NCBI RefSeq assembly: GCF_000311725.1
Contig: NZ_HE978516.1
Span: 46,837 to 110,836 of the forward strand
Source of the DNA: Robertmurraya massiliosenegalensis JC6
GTDB lineage: Bacteria; Bacillota; Bacilli; Bacillales; Cytobacillaceae
DNA: 64,000 nucleotides
Reading direction: 5' to 3'
The notes beneath the pieces are model-generated. The model made no database searches. It was not told where the DNA came from and saw only the letters and a program-made list of their open reading frames with translations. A program made the translations under genes and the position numbers. Positions 37,282-45,950 of the stretch are shown one piece after another (the stretch's first letter is position 1; the number at the start of each line of letters is the position of its first letter).

Positions 37282-38307
37282 TTATGTCCTTTGTTGAATA
37301 TTGATATTTCGAAAGATATGAATCAATAAAGGCAATAATTTGATTTTGTATAAAAACAGCTTAATAGAAAGGCGCATGTCTCGATATGGATGAAAATAAT
37401 AGATTTTTTTTAACGAAATAGGTTTTAAAAGAGATTCAAAAACATGTATTAAATCTTTAGAGTTTTTAATGACATGAACGGATGAACTGTATTGTGATAA
37501 AAGTTTTTTCGAACAGTAATAGTCATACTCGTCTTCAAATGATTCATACAGCTGCTCTTGAATCAAAATTTCTTTCACTCTTTTAATCGCAATGGTAAAG
37601 TGTTCGATATTCCGAATGCTTTTCGTATGTGTAATCGAGTCTTGATGTTGAACATAATGATAGAGTATTTGATTCAAATATAGACATGTATTTATTTTCG
37701 TGAGGATCGAAAAGATCATCGGAATATCCTCATAAGCCATATTTGGATACGTAATTTGATTTTCAATAAGAATACTTCTCTTAATTAATTTATTAAAGGA
37801 AAAGCCTTCTACTAACTCATGATCATGACATAAAAACAGCCTTACAATTTCTTCTCTTGTCATGATTTTTTGATCATATTCCGAATGGTCTTTATTTTCG
37901 ATGACCCTTCCTGTCACATCCACTCTGTTCCAATTGCAAATAACGATGTCGACTTCATTCTGAATCGCTCCGTTGTACATCTGCTCCACCATATTCGGTT
38001 CAATAAAATCATCCGAATCAACGAAGGCTAAATAATCACCTGTAGCATGCTCTATCGCTCGATTTCTCGCTATTGCCTGACCACGATTCTCTTGATTTAG
38101 GAGAATCATATGGTCGAATTCTTCTTCCAATTTTGTTAATATTTCAAAGCTGCGGTCTGTTGAGCCATCATTCACGACAATAATTTCAATATCCTCCACC
38201 GTTTGATTTAGGACGCTTTCCATACATTGAGTTATAAATTTCTCACTATTAAAAACCGGAATAATGATGCTCACCTTTACTCGTTTCACTGGTGTTCCAC
38301 CTACCAT
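37282..38307 (-). CDS. Family 2 glycosyltransferase
   Basis: About 335-341 residues. The GT-A domain has VSIIIPVFNSEKFITQCMES, VVNDGSTDRS and the metal site VDSDDFIEP. The C-terminal half is a helical region of the type found in capsular and exopolysaccharide glycosyltransferases. Start choice is open: an ATG at 38307, or a GTG at 38289 with TAGGTGG 7 bases upstream, which I find better. It lies between the GT4 gene and another GT2. Confidence 0.87.
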   Translation of the reverse strand: MVGGTPVKRVKVSIIIPVFNSEKFITQCMESVLNQTVEDIEIIVVNDGSTDRSFEILTKLEEEFDHMILLNQENRGQAIARNRAIEHATGDYLAFVDSDDFIEPNMVEQMYNGAIQNEVDIVICNWNRVDVTGRVIENKDHSEYDQKIMTREEIVRLFLCHDHELVEGFSFNKLIKRSILIENQITYPNMAYEDIPMIFSILTKINTCLYLNQILYHYVQHQDSITHTKSIRNIEHFTIAIKRVKEILIQEQLYESFEDEYDYYCSKKLLSQYSSSVHVIKNSKDLIHVFESLLKPISLKKIYYFHPYRDMRLSIKLFLYKIKLLPLLIHIFRNINIQQRT

Positions 38308-38330
38308 CTTTGAAATTGGCTAAGACCGGA

Positions 38331-39443
38331 TCATGCTTCTCCCAATTCCTTAAATAGTTTTTCAAATTCTGGGATCACGGCCTCAAAAGAAAATTCATTT
38401 GCCCTTTTTTTCCTCTCATGTTCATGATGTAATCTGTTTTCATTATTTAATGTTTCAACTATGTTCAAGGCGAGGGATTGATGATCCCTTACTGGTGACA
38501 AAAGCCCATATTTTCCATCAGCGAGGATTTCCGCTGGTCCACTTGGACAATCTGTTGATACGACAGGGATTCCAACGGCTAATGCTTCCGCCACCACCAC
38601 TGAAAACCCTTCATAAATGGAACTAAGTGCAAACACATCAGCTGTACGTATATAAGCGTAAGGATTATGAACAAATCCTTTTAACTCGACACTGTCCTCC
38701 ACCCCTAATTCTTGAATCAAGCTCTCTAAACATCGTCTTTGGGGACCTTCTCCCAATATGACTAACTTCGTTTTCACATGATGTTCTAATAAATATTTAT
38801 GAGCCTTAATAAGATCATCAAACCCCTTCATCTCAGTCAACCTACCTATCCCCAAAATGACAGGTTCTGATGTAGATAGATTCGTCACTTTCTCATCCAT
38901 CATTCGCTCAATATCCTTAATTCTTACAGGATTATAAATTCGTTTAACAGGGACATTTACTTGTGGAAACATCATCTCGAACGATCTTTTCACACCATTT
39001 GAAACCGCAATAATAGTAGTTAGTTTTCTATACAGCCTATTAATCAAGAACCGATGCACGGTTTCATTCGTTTTCGGATATTTTCGAACATCGATATGCA
39101 CCCAGCCAATCGCTGGCTTGTTCGTTATAATAGAGGCAATTGCCGCCAAATAGGTTGGCGTCATTTCGAGAGAACCGACGATTCCATCTACTCGTTTAGC
39201 AGCCTTTAAAACCATTCGAATGACTTTAAAAGGATGAAAATAACTCTTCTCTTTTCCTGTTAATACCTTTATTACTTCAATATCTCTCGGTACCGCTTCG
39301 GTTAATTCTCCAAAATAATGGATGATCAAAATGGATGGCTCAAATCGCTCTTTATCCAAATGGCGAATGACATCCAACGTCACCCTCTCAGCCCCTCCAC
39401 CTTGGAGACTCTGCATAATAAATAAGATTTTTTTCTTTTCCAA
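38331..39443 (-). CDS. Family 4 glycosyltransferase
   Basis: A 370-residue GT-B retaining glycosyltransferase. The N-terminal domain begins ILFIMQSLQGGGAERVTLDV. The C-terminal donor-binding domain has GIGRLTEMKGFDDLIKAH, LGEGPQRRCLE and the E(x7)E motif in SSIYEGFSVVVAEALAVGIP. Similar enzymes transfer GalNAc- or galactose-type sugars in capsule loci, but specificity cannot be read here. It directly follows the frameshifted GT2 gene. Confidence 0.88.
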   Translation of the reverse strand: MEKKKILFIMQSLQGGGAERVTLDVIRHLDKERFEPSILIIHYFGELTEAVPRDIEVIKVLTGKEKSYFHPFKVIRMVLKAAKRVDGIVGSLEMTPTYLAAIASIITNKPAIGWVHIDVRKYPKTNETVHRFLINRLYRKLTTIIAVSNGVKRSFEMMFPQVNVPVKRIYNPVRIKDIERMMDEKVTNLSTSEPVILGIGRLTEMKGFDDLIKAHKYLLEHHVKTKLVILGEGPQRRCLESLIQELGVEDSVELKGFVHNPYAYIRTADVFALSSIYEGFSVVVAEALAVGIPVVSTDCPSGPAEILADGKYGLLSPVRDHQSLALNIVETLNNENRLHHEHERKKRANEFSFEAVIPEFEKLFKELGEA

Positions 39444-39460
39444 TGGTTGGCGACACCTCT

Positions 39461-40464
39461 TTATCTCTTTCGATAATTTCTAGCCATTAAAAAAACAACT
39501 GTATAGACAGTTGCAACAAAGCTATCCCCCAATCGATCCATTCTCTTTACATAGTTATTACCGAATCGATTCTTGAAATAATCGCTGTTCTTTTTTAAAT
39601 GCGGATTATTTTTCCAATCATAAAAATATTTGTACAAAAGTTCCCTCGTTCCTTTCATTTTTTTATAAAAACCAATAAAGTTAAATTGATAATATTTTAG
39701 TTGACGATACATATTGGGCCACATGAGAATCTTTATATATTGATAACATAGGCCATCAGCGTTTTTTTTGAAAACGCATGATTTCCAACATAAAAATGAT
39801 GCGTATCTTCCAACATTTCATATATATCATTAATTTTAGGTGAAATCGTCGTTAGCAAGCTTCCTGCTCGGTTTTTCCGATACTTATAAAGTGGTTTATT
39901 AATATAAACATAGTCTTTTACATAATAAAGCAACTTATAAATGGTTCCAACGTCTTCATAAAGTTTTCCCTTTGGAAATTTGATCTGTTGAAAAAAAGTT
40001 GCTCGATAAACTTTGTTCCACGCACTTGGTTGCACAGTCCAAATTTCGTCAGCGAGTTCTATTCCCTTCACAACATTCTTATAGCCATCATCACCCACAT
40101 CCATCCAATCAAAGATAACTAAGTCTGGGTCAGATTTTAAGGCTGCCATCACTTCTGAAAAATAGCTGATATCAACATAATCATCACTATCAAGAAAAGT
40201 CACATGTTGATAGTGAATAAATTGAAGACCATAATTTCTTGCATCTGACAAACCCCCATTTTCTTTATAGACATACTCTATCTGTTCGTATTTTTGGGCA
40301 TACTTTCTAGCTATCTCTCCAGACTGATCAGTTGAACCATCGTCAACAAGAATAAGCTGGATGTTGCCCCGATCTCCCATACTATCAAGAACAGAACGTA
40401 AACAATGAGCAAGATAGGTTTCAACATTATAAATTGGAATTACAACACTTAATCCATCCATCAA
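39461..40464 (-). pseudogene. Family 2 glycosyltransferase interrupted by a frameshift
   Basis: Two consecutive reading frames together make one normal GT2 of about 334 residues. The first (40464 to 39733, 243 residues) holds the catalytic domain with VVIPIYNVETYLAHCLRS, VDDGSTDQS and LDSDDYVD, and ends abruptly at LMAYVINI. The second frame (from about 39750 to 39461) continues with YIKILMWPNMYRQLKYY and ends in RNYRKR. A single missing base near 39745, in AATATATA, explains the break. The N-terminal domain may still be made; the C-terminal part has no good start. A sequencing error is possible. Confidence 0.8.
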
Positions 40465-40477
40465 AATCTTCTCCCCA

Positions 40478-41593
40478 CTAAATTAAAAACGAATAGGGCA
40501 CAATCCCGTGCACGTTTATTAGCAATCTGAGCACATAATACAAGATCCAAAAAGCAATGATCAGAAAAACGAATAGCTGATCCAGCAGTTTCTTTTTATT
40601 TAATAAGTGATGAATTAAATAGGCATAGAAATAAATATTGAAGCAAGAAAAATAAATTTGCAATCGATCTATGGCCTCTATTCCAGCAAGTGCATATAAC
40701 CATAAATTAATAATGACTGCATTCATGCTAAATATATAAAGTTTGTAATTTATGTTTAAATGCTCATTGAATTTGGGTATATAAAGGGCGATGCTAACAA
40801 TAATCATTTGGATCATGACTGGGATTAATTGAATGAACCCTTTTTCCTTATTTACACCAAAAAAAACGTATCCGCTCGCATATTTCTCTCCATACGATCC
40901 AGCAATAGAGATCAGTAATTCACCAATACTATTCTTAACCGATGGTAAAAAATAGAGCACAATCGTGACGAAAAATAGGGGAATCACCAGCTTTGGGCTC
41001 CACTGTTTTCTAGGAATTACGATTAACACAAACATGAAGATCGCACTATCATGAAAGAGCATAGCTATCAGGATGACAAAGATATATTTGAGCCGATCGA
41101 GCCTCTTTTCAGAGCTAACTAGATGAGCGAAACAGAATATAATCGAAACTGCGACTAATTGACGGACTTGATTAAAGCTATTGAAATAAATATGCATGAT
41201 AATAAATAGGAAAATACTAATTAAATAGTTCGGTGTATTCTTTTTAACAGCATAAAAAATGAACAGTAAAAATAGAGAATAAATAATGGTAGAGAACACA
41301 TAAAAACTATTATATTTATCTGCTAGATGATAAATATAACTAATCCCAGGCTCAAGTAATCCAATATATGTTTTATGCATGAAAAAACTGATATACATAG
41401 GATAGTCTACGCCAACTTCAGCACCTTTAAATGCAGCTAAAAAGAGTAGTATCATATACCAGATCAATAAAACACCATTATTTTTGAACAAAAACCCTTC
41501 ATTTCTATCTCCGATTGCATCATTTATGATCGTAATTCTCGAAAGGAATAAACAGTACAACATCGCTATTGTAAGAATAAAATATATCAGCAT
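40478..41593 (-). CDS. EpsG/Wzy-like polysaccharide polymerase
   Basis: A 371-residue multi-helix membrane protein with about ten predicted helices. It resembles the EpsG family (FLAAFKGAEVGVDYPMYISF near the N-terminus, FNSFNQVRQLVAVSIIFCFA in the middle). EpsG proteins are thought to polymerise lipid-linked repeat units. The locus encodes a Wzx flippase and Wzz-like protein but no other polymerase candidate, which supports this role. The start codon is followed by a typical hydrophobic N-terminus. Confidence 0.85.
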   Translation of the reverse strand: MLIYFILTIAMLYCLFLSRITIINDAIGDRNEGFLFKNNGVLLIWYMILLFLAAFKGAEVGVDYPMYISFFMHKTYIGLLEPGISYIYHLADKYNSFYVFSTIIYSLFLLFIFYAVKKNTPNYLISIFLFIIMHIYFNSFNQVRQLVAVSIIFCFAHLVSSEKRLDRLKYIFVILIAMLFHDSAIFMFVLIVIPRKQWSPKLVIPLFFVTIVLYFLPSVKNSIGELLISIAGSYGEKYASGYVFFGVNKEKGFIQLIPVMIQMIIVSIALYIPKFNEHLNINYKLYIFSMNAVIINLWLYALAGIEAIDRLQIYFSCFNIYFYAYLIHHLLNKKKLLDQLFVFLIIAFWILYYVLRLLINVHGIVPYSFLI

Positions 41594-41629
41594 GCGCTTC
41601 TCCTATACGTCGTAACATTCCTTTTCTAT

Positions 41630-42334
41630 TTAATAGGCTCCCTTTCGACTAACAACCTGAAAAATAGTAAAAAATAGTATTTTTATATCTAATAACAATG
41701 ACTTGTTGAAAACATAGTAAAGTTCAATATTCACACGCTCTGGATAACCGATAGCGCTCCTTCCGTTAGATTGCCAATATCCTGTAATCCCCGGTTTTAC
41801 AGACAAAAAAGCATCCACCTTATCTTTATATTCCTTCAATTCAGCATCTACTACAGGTCTCGGGCCCACAAGACTCATTTCGCCTTTTAACACATTCATA
41901 AATTGGGGAAATTCATCCAGACTTGTTTTTCTAATAAATCTCCCGAATTTCGTTACTCTTGGATCTTGCTCCTGCTCTAATTTGTAATTATTTTTAACAT
42001 ATTTTTGATACAGAACTTTGTTTTCTTTCAATTTTTCGTCCGCCCCTATAATCATTGAACGAAATTTGTATACCTCAAATTTCTTTCCGTATTTTCCAAC
42101 TCGCTCTTGCTTATAAAACATCGGTCCCTTGTTCTCCCCCCTTTGATACACTGGATAGAAAAAGATGACCAAAAATAAAAGCACTAATATTCCTATTAGC
42201 GCTCCCACAATATCAATGATTCTTTTGGTAAAATGAAATAGTTTGTCATCGTCTTTAATCGCTGTAACGTCAATTATATAGTTCCTTCCAGCTATTTCTT
42301 CCTTAGCAAGCTCACGATTTATTTGCGACTCCAA
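41630..42334 (-). CDS. Initiating sugar-phosphate transferase (polyprenyl-phosphate glycosylphosphotransferase)
   Basis: A 234-residue monotopic membrane enzyme that attaches the first sugar-1-phosphate to undecaprenyl phosphate. The membrane segment is at about residues 38-64 (IVGALIGILVLLFLVIFF). The catalytic domain follows: KQERVGKYGKKFEVYKFRSM, TSLDEFPQFMNVLKGEMSLVGPRP and KPGITGYWQSNGRSAIGY. It belongs to the bacterial sugar transferase family (EpsL, CpsE and WbaP C-terminal domains). The first sugar is unknown; GtaB just upstream makes UDP-glucose. Confidence 0.92.
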   Translation of the reverse strand: MESQINRELAKEEIAGRNYIIDVTAIKDDDKLFHFTKRIIDIVGALIGILVLLFLVIFFYPVYQRGENKGPMFYKQERVGKYGKKFEVYKFRSMIIGADEKLKENKVLYQKYVKNNYKLEQEQDPRVTKFGRFIRKTSLDEFPQFMNVLKGEMSLVGPRPVVDAELKEYKDKVDAFLSVKPGITGYWQSNGRSAIGYPERVNIELYYVFNKSLLLDIKILFFTIFQVVSRKGAY

Positions 42335-43225
42335 TCAATTTACCCCCTTTTGAGACTTTTCCAAAGCAACTTTGTCTACTATATATTCTAAAATTTCGTC
42401 TTTTAATTCTTCTCTTTGCAGTGCAAATTCTAGCATCGTTAAGATAAATCCTATTTTTTCTCCAACATCATATCGTTTTCCTTCAAATTCATAAGCAAAT
42501 ACACGTTGAATTTCATTAAGCTTTTGAATCGCATCAGTCAACTGGATTTCTCCGCCAGCTCCAATTTCTTGTTTTTCTAGAAATAAAAATATCTCTGGGG
42601 TCAGAATATATCGACCGATAATCGCTAAATTGGATGGTGCTGTTCCAACGGAAGGTTTTTCAACAAAATGACGTACGGCATAACGATTTCCTAATTGCTT
42701 ACTTGGTTCAATAATGCCATAACGATGTGTCTCATGCTCTGGTACAGTTTGAACCCCAATAACAGAAGAAAGCGTTTTTTCATACTCGTTCATTAATTGT
42801 TTTAAACATGGGATTTCAGCCTGTACGATGTCATCTCCTAATAACACTGCAAATGGCTCATTGCCAATAAACTTACGTGCACACCATATGGCATGCCCTA
42901 GCCCTTTTGGTTCCTTTTGCCTAATATAGTGAATGTCTACTTTCGATGGGGCTTGAACCTGTTCTAATAATTCATATTTATTTTTTTCCATTAAATTATT
43001 TTCAAGTTCAAATGCATTATCAAAATGATCTTCTATTGCTCGTTTTCCTTTTCCTGTAACAATAATAATATCCTCAATTCCAGAGGCAATGGCCTCTTCG
43101 ACAATATATTGAATCGTTGGCTTATCAACAATTGGAAGCATTTCTTTCGGCATTGCCTTTGTTACGGGCAAAAATCGCGTTCCAAGTCCAGCAGCTGGAA
43201 TAATCGCTTTTCTAATCTTTTTCAT
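42335..43225 (-). CDS. gtaB: UTP-glucose-1-phosphate uridylyltransferase
   Basis: Makes UDP-glucose, about 296 residues. The N-terminal motif is [31 protein letters not shown] (in part), followed by [28 protein letters not shown] and [24 protein letters not shown] 43225 is preceded by GAGGGAG; an open frame to 43270 adds a non-conserved N-terminus and overlaps the region after the kinase gene. Bacillaceae usually also have gtaB elsewhere, so this may be a locus-dedicated copy. Confidence 0.95.
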   Translation of the reverse strand: MKKIRKAIIPAAGLGTRFLPVTKAMPKEMLPIVDKPTIQYIVEEAIASGIEDIIIVTGKGKRAIEDHFDNAFELENNLMEKNKYELLEQVQAPSKVDIHYIRQKEPKGLGHAIWCARKFIGNEPFAVLLGDDIVQAEIPCLKQLMNEYEKTLSSVIGVQTVPEHETHRYGIIEPSKQLGNRYAVRHFVEKPSVGTAPSNLAIIGRYILTPEIFLFLEKQEIGAGGEIQLTDAIQKLNEIQRVFAYEFEGKRYDVGEKIGFILTMLEFALQREELKDEILEYIVDKVALEKSQKGVN

Positions 43226-43272
43226 ATCTCCCTCAACCCTCTTCTTAATTTCTTTTCCTAGTAGCGTCACCT

Positions 43273-43974
43273 TTAATTAATACGTTTCACTAACTTTGGT
43301 TTTTTTCTCTGTATTCGGTTAATTACGACTCCTAGAAACCTTGAACGTGCTTTTTCTAATAATTCTTTTGCTTCTAAAGCCGTGCTTTTTTGAGTCTTTC
43401 GGCTAGTAATCACTAGAACCACTCCATCACATTTATTCGCTAAAATTTGAGCATCTGTCACGGATAATGCTGGAGGAGTATCGAAAACAATATAATGATA
43501 GTCCGCATAAATTTCTTTCATGATGACTTCCATTGCATCTGAATTTAATAACTCTGATGGATTCAATGGAATCGGTCCACTGGTCAACACATCCAGATTA
43601 GGAATATAAGATTTTGTGATCGCTTCATCTAAATAAAGCGTTTTTTTAAGCACGCTTGTAAGTCCCCTATTATTTATCATATTAAAGGCCAAATGAAGAG
43701 AAGGGGTTCTTAAATTTGAATCAACGAGTAATACTTTTTTTCCCTGTTGTGCCAGCACAATGGCAAGATTTGCAGCGGTTGTCGATTTCCCATCACCTTT
43801 TTCAGGAGATGTTACGACAATTGATTTAATTTCTTTATCATTAACAGCAGAGTATAAAATATTTGTTCGAATTAGACGAAAATGCTCTGAAACAGATATT
43901 CTCGGATAATTATATGCAACCAGTTCGATTTGATTTTTATTTCTTTTCTTACGACCCAAACGACTCAACCCCAA
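43273..43974 (-). CDS. BY-kinase-like ATPase of the exopolysaccharide locus (EpsB/YwqD/CapB type)
   Basis: A 233-residue cytoplasmic ATPase of the bacterial tyrosine kinase family. Walker A is [16 protein letters not shown], Walker A' [14 protein letters not shown] and Walker [15 protein letters not shown]. It pairs with the Wzz-like membrane protein encoded upstream (26-base overlap) to control polymer length and export. Unusually, the C-terminus ([18 protein letters not shown]) has no tyrosine cluster, the normal autophosphorylation site of these kinases. Confidence 0.9.
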   Translation of the reverse strand: MGLSRLGRKKRNKNQIELVAYNYPRISVSEHFRLIRTNILYSAVNDKEIKSIVVTSPEKGDGKSTTAANLAIVLAQQGKKVLLVDSNLRTPSLHLAFNMINNRGLTSVLKKTLYLDEAITKSYIPNLDVLTSGPIPLNPSELLNSDAMEVIMKEIYADYHYIVFDTPPALSVTDAQILANKCDGVVLVITSRKTQKSTALEAKELLEKARSRFLGVVINRIQRKKPKLVKRIN

Positions 43975-44680
43975 TTTCTTCTATCTTGATTCTTTCTTTT
44001 GCTTTTAGTTTCGAGATTTCTTCAATCGATCCAAGTACAGGTAATTCTAAAAACATATGAACATCATGACTATCTTTAATCGTGTTATCTAAATATTCCA
44101 TAAATAACACCCAAGCAATGCCTAGTAGTAAGCTAATCACGACTCCAATTCCAATAATCAACAATGGTTTAGGCTTAACAGGAACTTGATTATTACTACG
44201 TTCCGCTTTCGCTAAAACACTTACGTTATCTACATTCATAATCCCTTTTATTTCCTGCTGAAATGTATGAGTAATAGAATTGGCTATGGCAATGGCCGTA
44301 TCGGGATTACTATGTTCAATAATTAATGAAAAGACTTGAGAATTATCTTGACTGACAACCGAAATATTTTGATTAAGTTCCTCTATAGTCGTTGAAAGAT
44401 TTAAATTATCAATTACTTTTTCTAATATTGCGGGGCTTTTAATGATGACACTATACGTATTAATTAGACTGATATTGCTTTGTTGCTGACCAATGTCGAG
44501 ATTGTTTTCCGAATTTTTCTGATTGACCAATATTTGAGTTGATGCTTGATAGACCGGTGTTAAAACGAAATATGAAACAGCTCCACTAACAACTGCTGCA
44601 AGGATTATAATGGTAAGCAGAAACTTCCAGCGATAAATTAATATCCTTAAGATATCCTTAATACTAAGTGATTCTTCCAT
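43949..44680 (-). CDS. Wzz-like polysaccharide co-polymerase / kinase modulator (EpsA/YwqC/CapA type)
   Basis: About 243 residues with two membrane helices flanking an outside domain: one at about residues 20-40 (FLLTIIILAAVVSGAVSYFV) and one at about 175-196 (LLIIGIGVVISLLLGIAWVLF). The proline-rich segment NNQVPVKPKPL just before the second helix is a family mark. The C-terminal cytoplasmic tail should bind and activate the BY-kinase. I chose the ATG at 44680, preceded by GGAGGT; the frame extends to 44734 without a site. Confidence 0.9.
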   Translation of the reverse strand: MEESLSIKDILRILIYRWKFLLTIIILAAVVSGAVSYFVLTPVYQASTQILVNQKNSENNLDIGQQQSNISLINTYSVIIKSPAILEKVIDNLNLSTTIEELNQNISVVSQDNSQVFSLIIEHSNPDTAIAIANSITHTFQQEIKGIMNVDNVSVLAKAERSNNQVPVKPKPLLIIGIGVVISLLLGIAWVLFMEYLDNTIKDSHDVHMFLELPVLGSIEEISKLKAKERIKIEEIGVESFGS

Positions 44681-44760
44681 ATAAACCTCCACTACGAACG
44701 CGCTATAATATTGACACTCTTCGACAACAAGCATTGTCTTTTAAAAAGTACGATACATAT

Positions 44761-45102
44761 TTAATTGGATTGTTGATTTCTCCATTTAATAAATTCAAGC
44801 AATGTTTTATATTCACGGAGTTGTTCCTTGCCTATTCCTAATTCCTTTAATTCTTTAAGGATCTCTACCCATTCGTTATCAACATTTAAATATCTATCCA
44901 AATCTGATCCGGTTCTCAGTAAAGTAATTAAATCAACATCTAAGACGCTAGCAATTTTTTGGATAACTTCAAGTGAGGGATTTTTGTTAATGTTGCGCTC
45001 AATATTACTTAAATAAGACTTTGAAATATTGGATAGCTCGGATAATTGAGTGAGTGTATAACCTCTTTGCTTCCTAATTACTGCAATATTTTTTCCGATC
45101 AT
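44761..45102 (-). CDS. SinR/SlrR-like XRE-family regulator
   Basis: A 113-residue protein. An XRE helix-turn-helix is at residues 1-66 (MIGKNIAVIRKQRGYTLTQL, then SNISKSYLSNIERN and VLDVDLITLL). A C-terminal SinR-type multimerisation helix pair is at about 75-110 (EWVEILKELKELGIGKEQL, then EFIKWRNQQ). This arrangement is that of B. subtilis SinR and SlrR, which repress matrix genes. ATG 45102 is the natural start by comparison with SinR; an open frame to 45153 adds an unrelated extension. It is the first gene of the exopolysaccharide locus; no sinI gene is seen next to it. Confidence 0.88.
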   Translation of the reverse strand: MIGKNIAVIRKQRGYTLTQLSELSNISKSYLSNIERNINKNPSLEVIQKIASVLDVDLITLLRTGSDLDRYLNVDNEWVEILKELKELGIGKEQLREYKTLLEFIKWRNQQSN

Positions 45103-45950
45103 TGAAAGGTAACCCCTTTTTAATGCCGAACTAGATACTAGTAACATCATCAATATGAATCAAATTCAATGTAAGACTTCATGAACTTCATCTAGCTTTG
45201 TCGACTTAAATTGAAAACCTATCTTTTCATAAAACTACTATTTCGATATTGACCCTTTTTATCTGTCAACACCTCCTGTATGAAAAATAAATGTTAAGAT
45301 ACTTTTAGCAAAATTGGCTATTGCCATTTAAAATCCTTAACTATAACGTCTTTTGTTCAACATATTCTCCTATCAATGCCGATATGAATTTGTGGGGATT
45401 TCTTACTAATGACAAACTCGCTCCGAATGTCATTAGGTGTCATAATTTCCACTTTATTCAAAACTTTACAGTTAAAAATTTTAATGATTAAATGGGCATC
45501 TAACCCCCCCTCACATCACACTTTCGACGACTAGCATCTAAGGTTTTCCACGCAACCCACAGTATGACCGAGTGCCTTCATTGATATTGGCAAGAAGACA
45601 TCGCCAAAAAAAGTTAAATTCTTTATTAAGAACAAAAAGTGAATATGAAAGTTACATATTTATTTTAGTCTCTATAAAAACGTATTTTGTTGGTTCTTTA
45701 TAACGAATATGTTCCATATAAAGAACTATAGCATCTTTATAGGAAAGATAACAAGTACTTTTTTGCAACTTTAAGTATTCTTTAAGTTAACTTTAACTTC
45801 TTTCATTTCGATGACGATGACTGATTAAAAATTCGTTAAAATTCAAAAAATCACATTATATCCATGAAATTCGTTTTTTTAAACTACCTTTTTTCGACAA
45901 TTCATAGTAACATGTAAAAATATCAATCGATTGAAGGAGATTTTTTTATC
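45103..45950. promoter_or_regulatory. 848-base control region of the exopolysaccharide locus, with GTTCTT-type boxes
   Basis: No gene is seen here. An inverted pair GTTCTTTAT (45693-45701) and ATAAAGAAC (45718-45726) has 16 bases between, and a further AAGAAC lies at 45628-45633 within TTCTTTATTAAGAA. The known SinR box of B. subtilis is GTTCTYT, so these are candidate operators. If the promoter is near them, the leftward transcript has a leader of over 500 bases (45103-45620). That leader contains several short GC-richer segments, such as 45500-45610, and could hold a structured RNA. The rightward NSS transporter promoter must also lie here. Confidence 0.55.
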
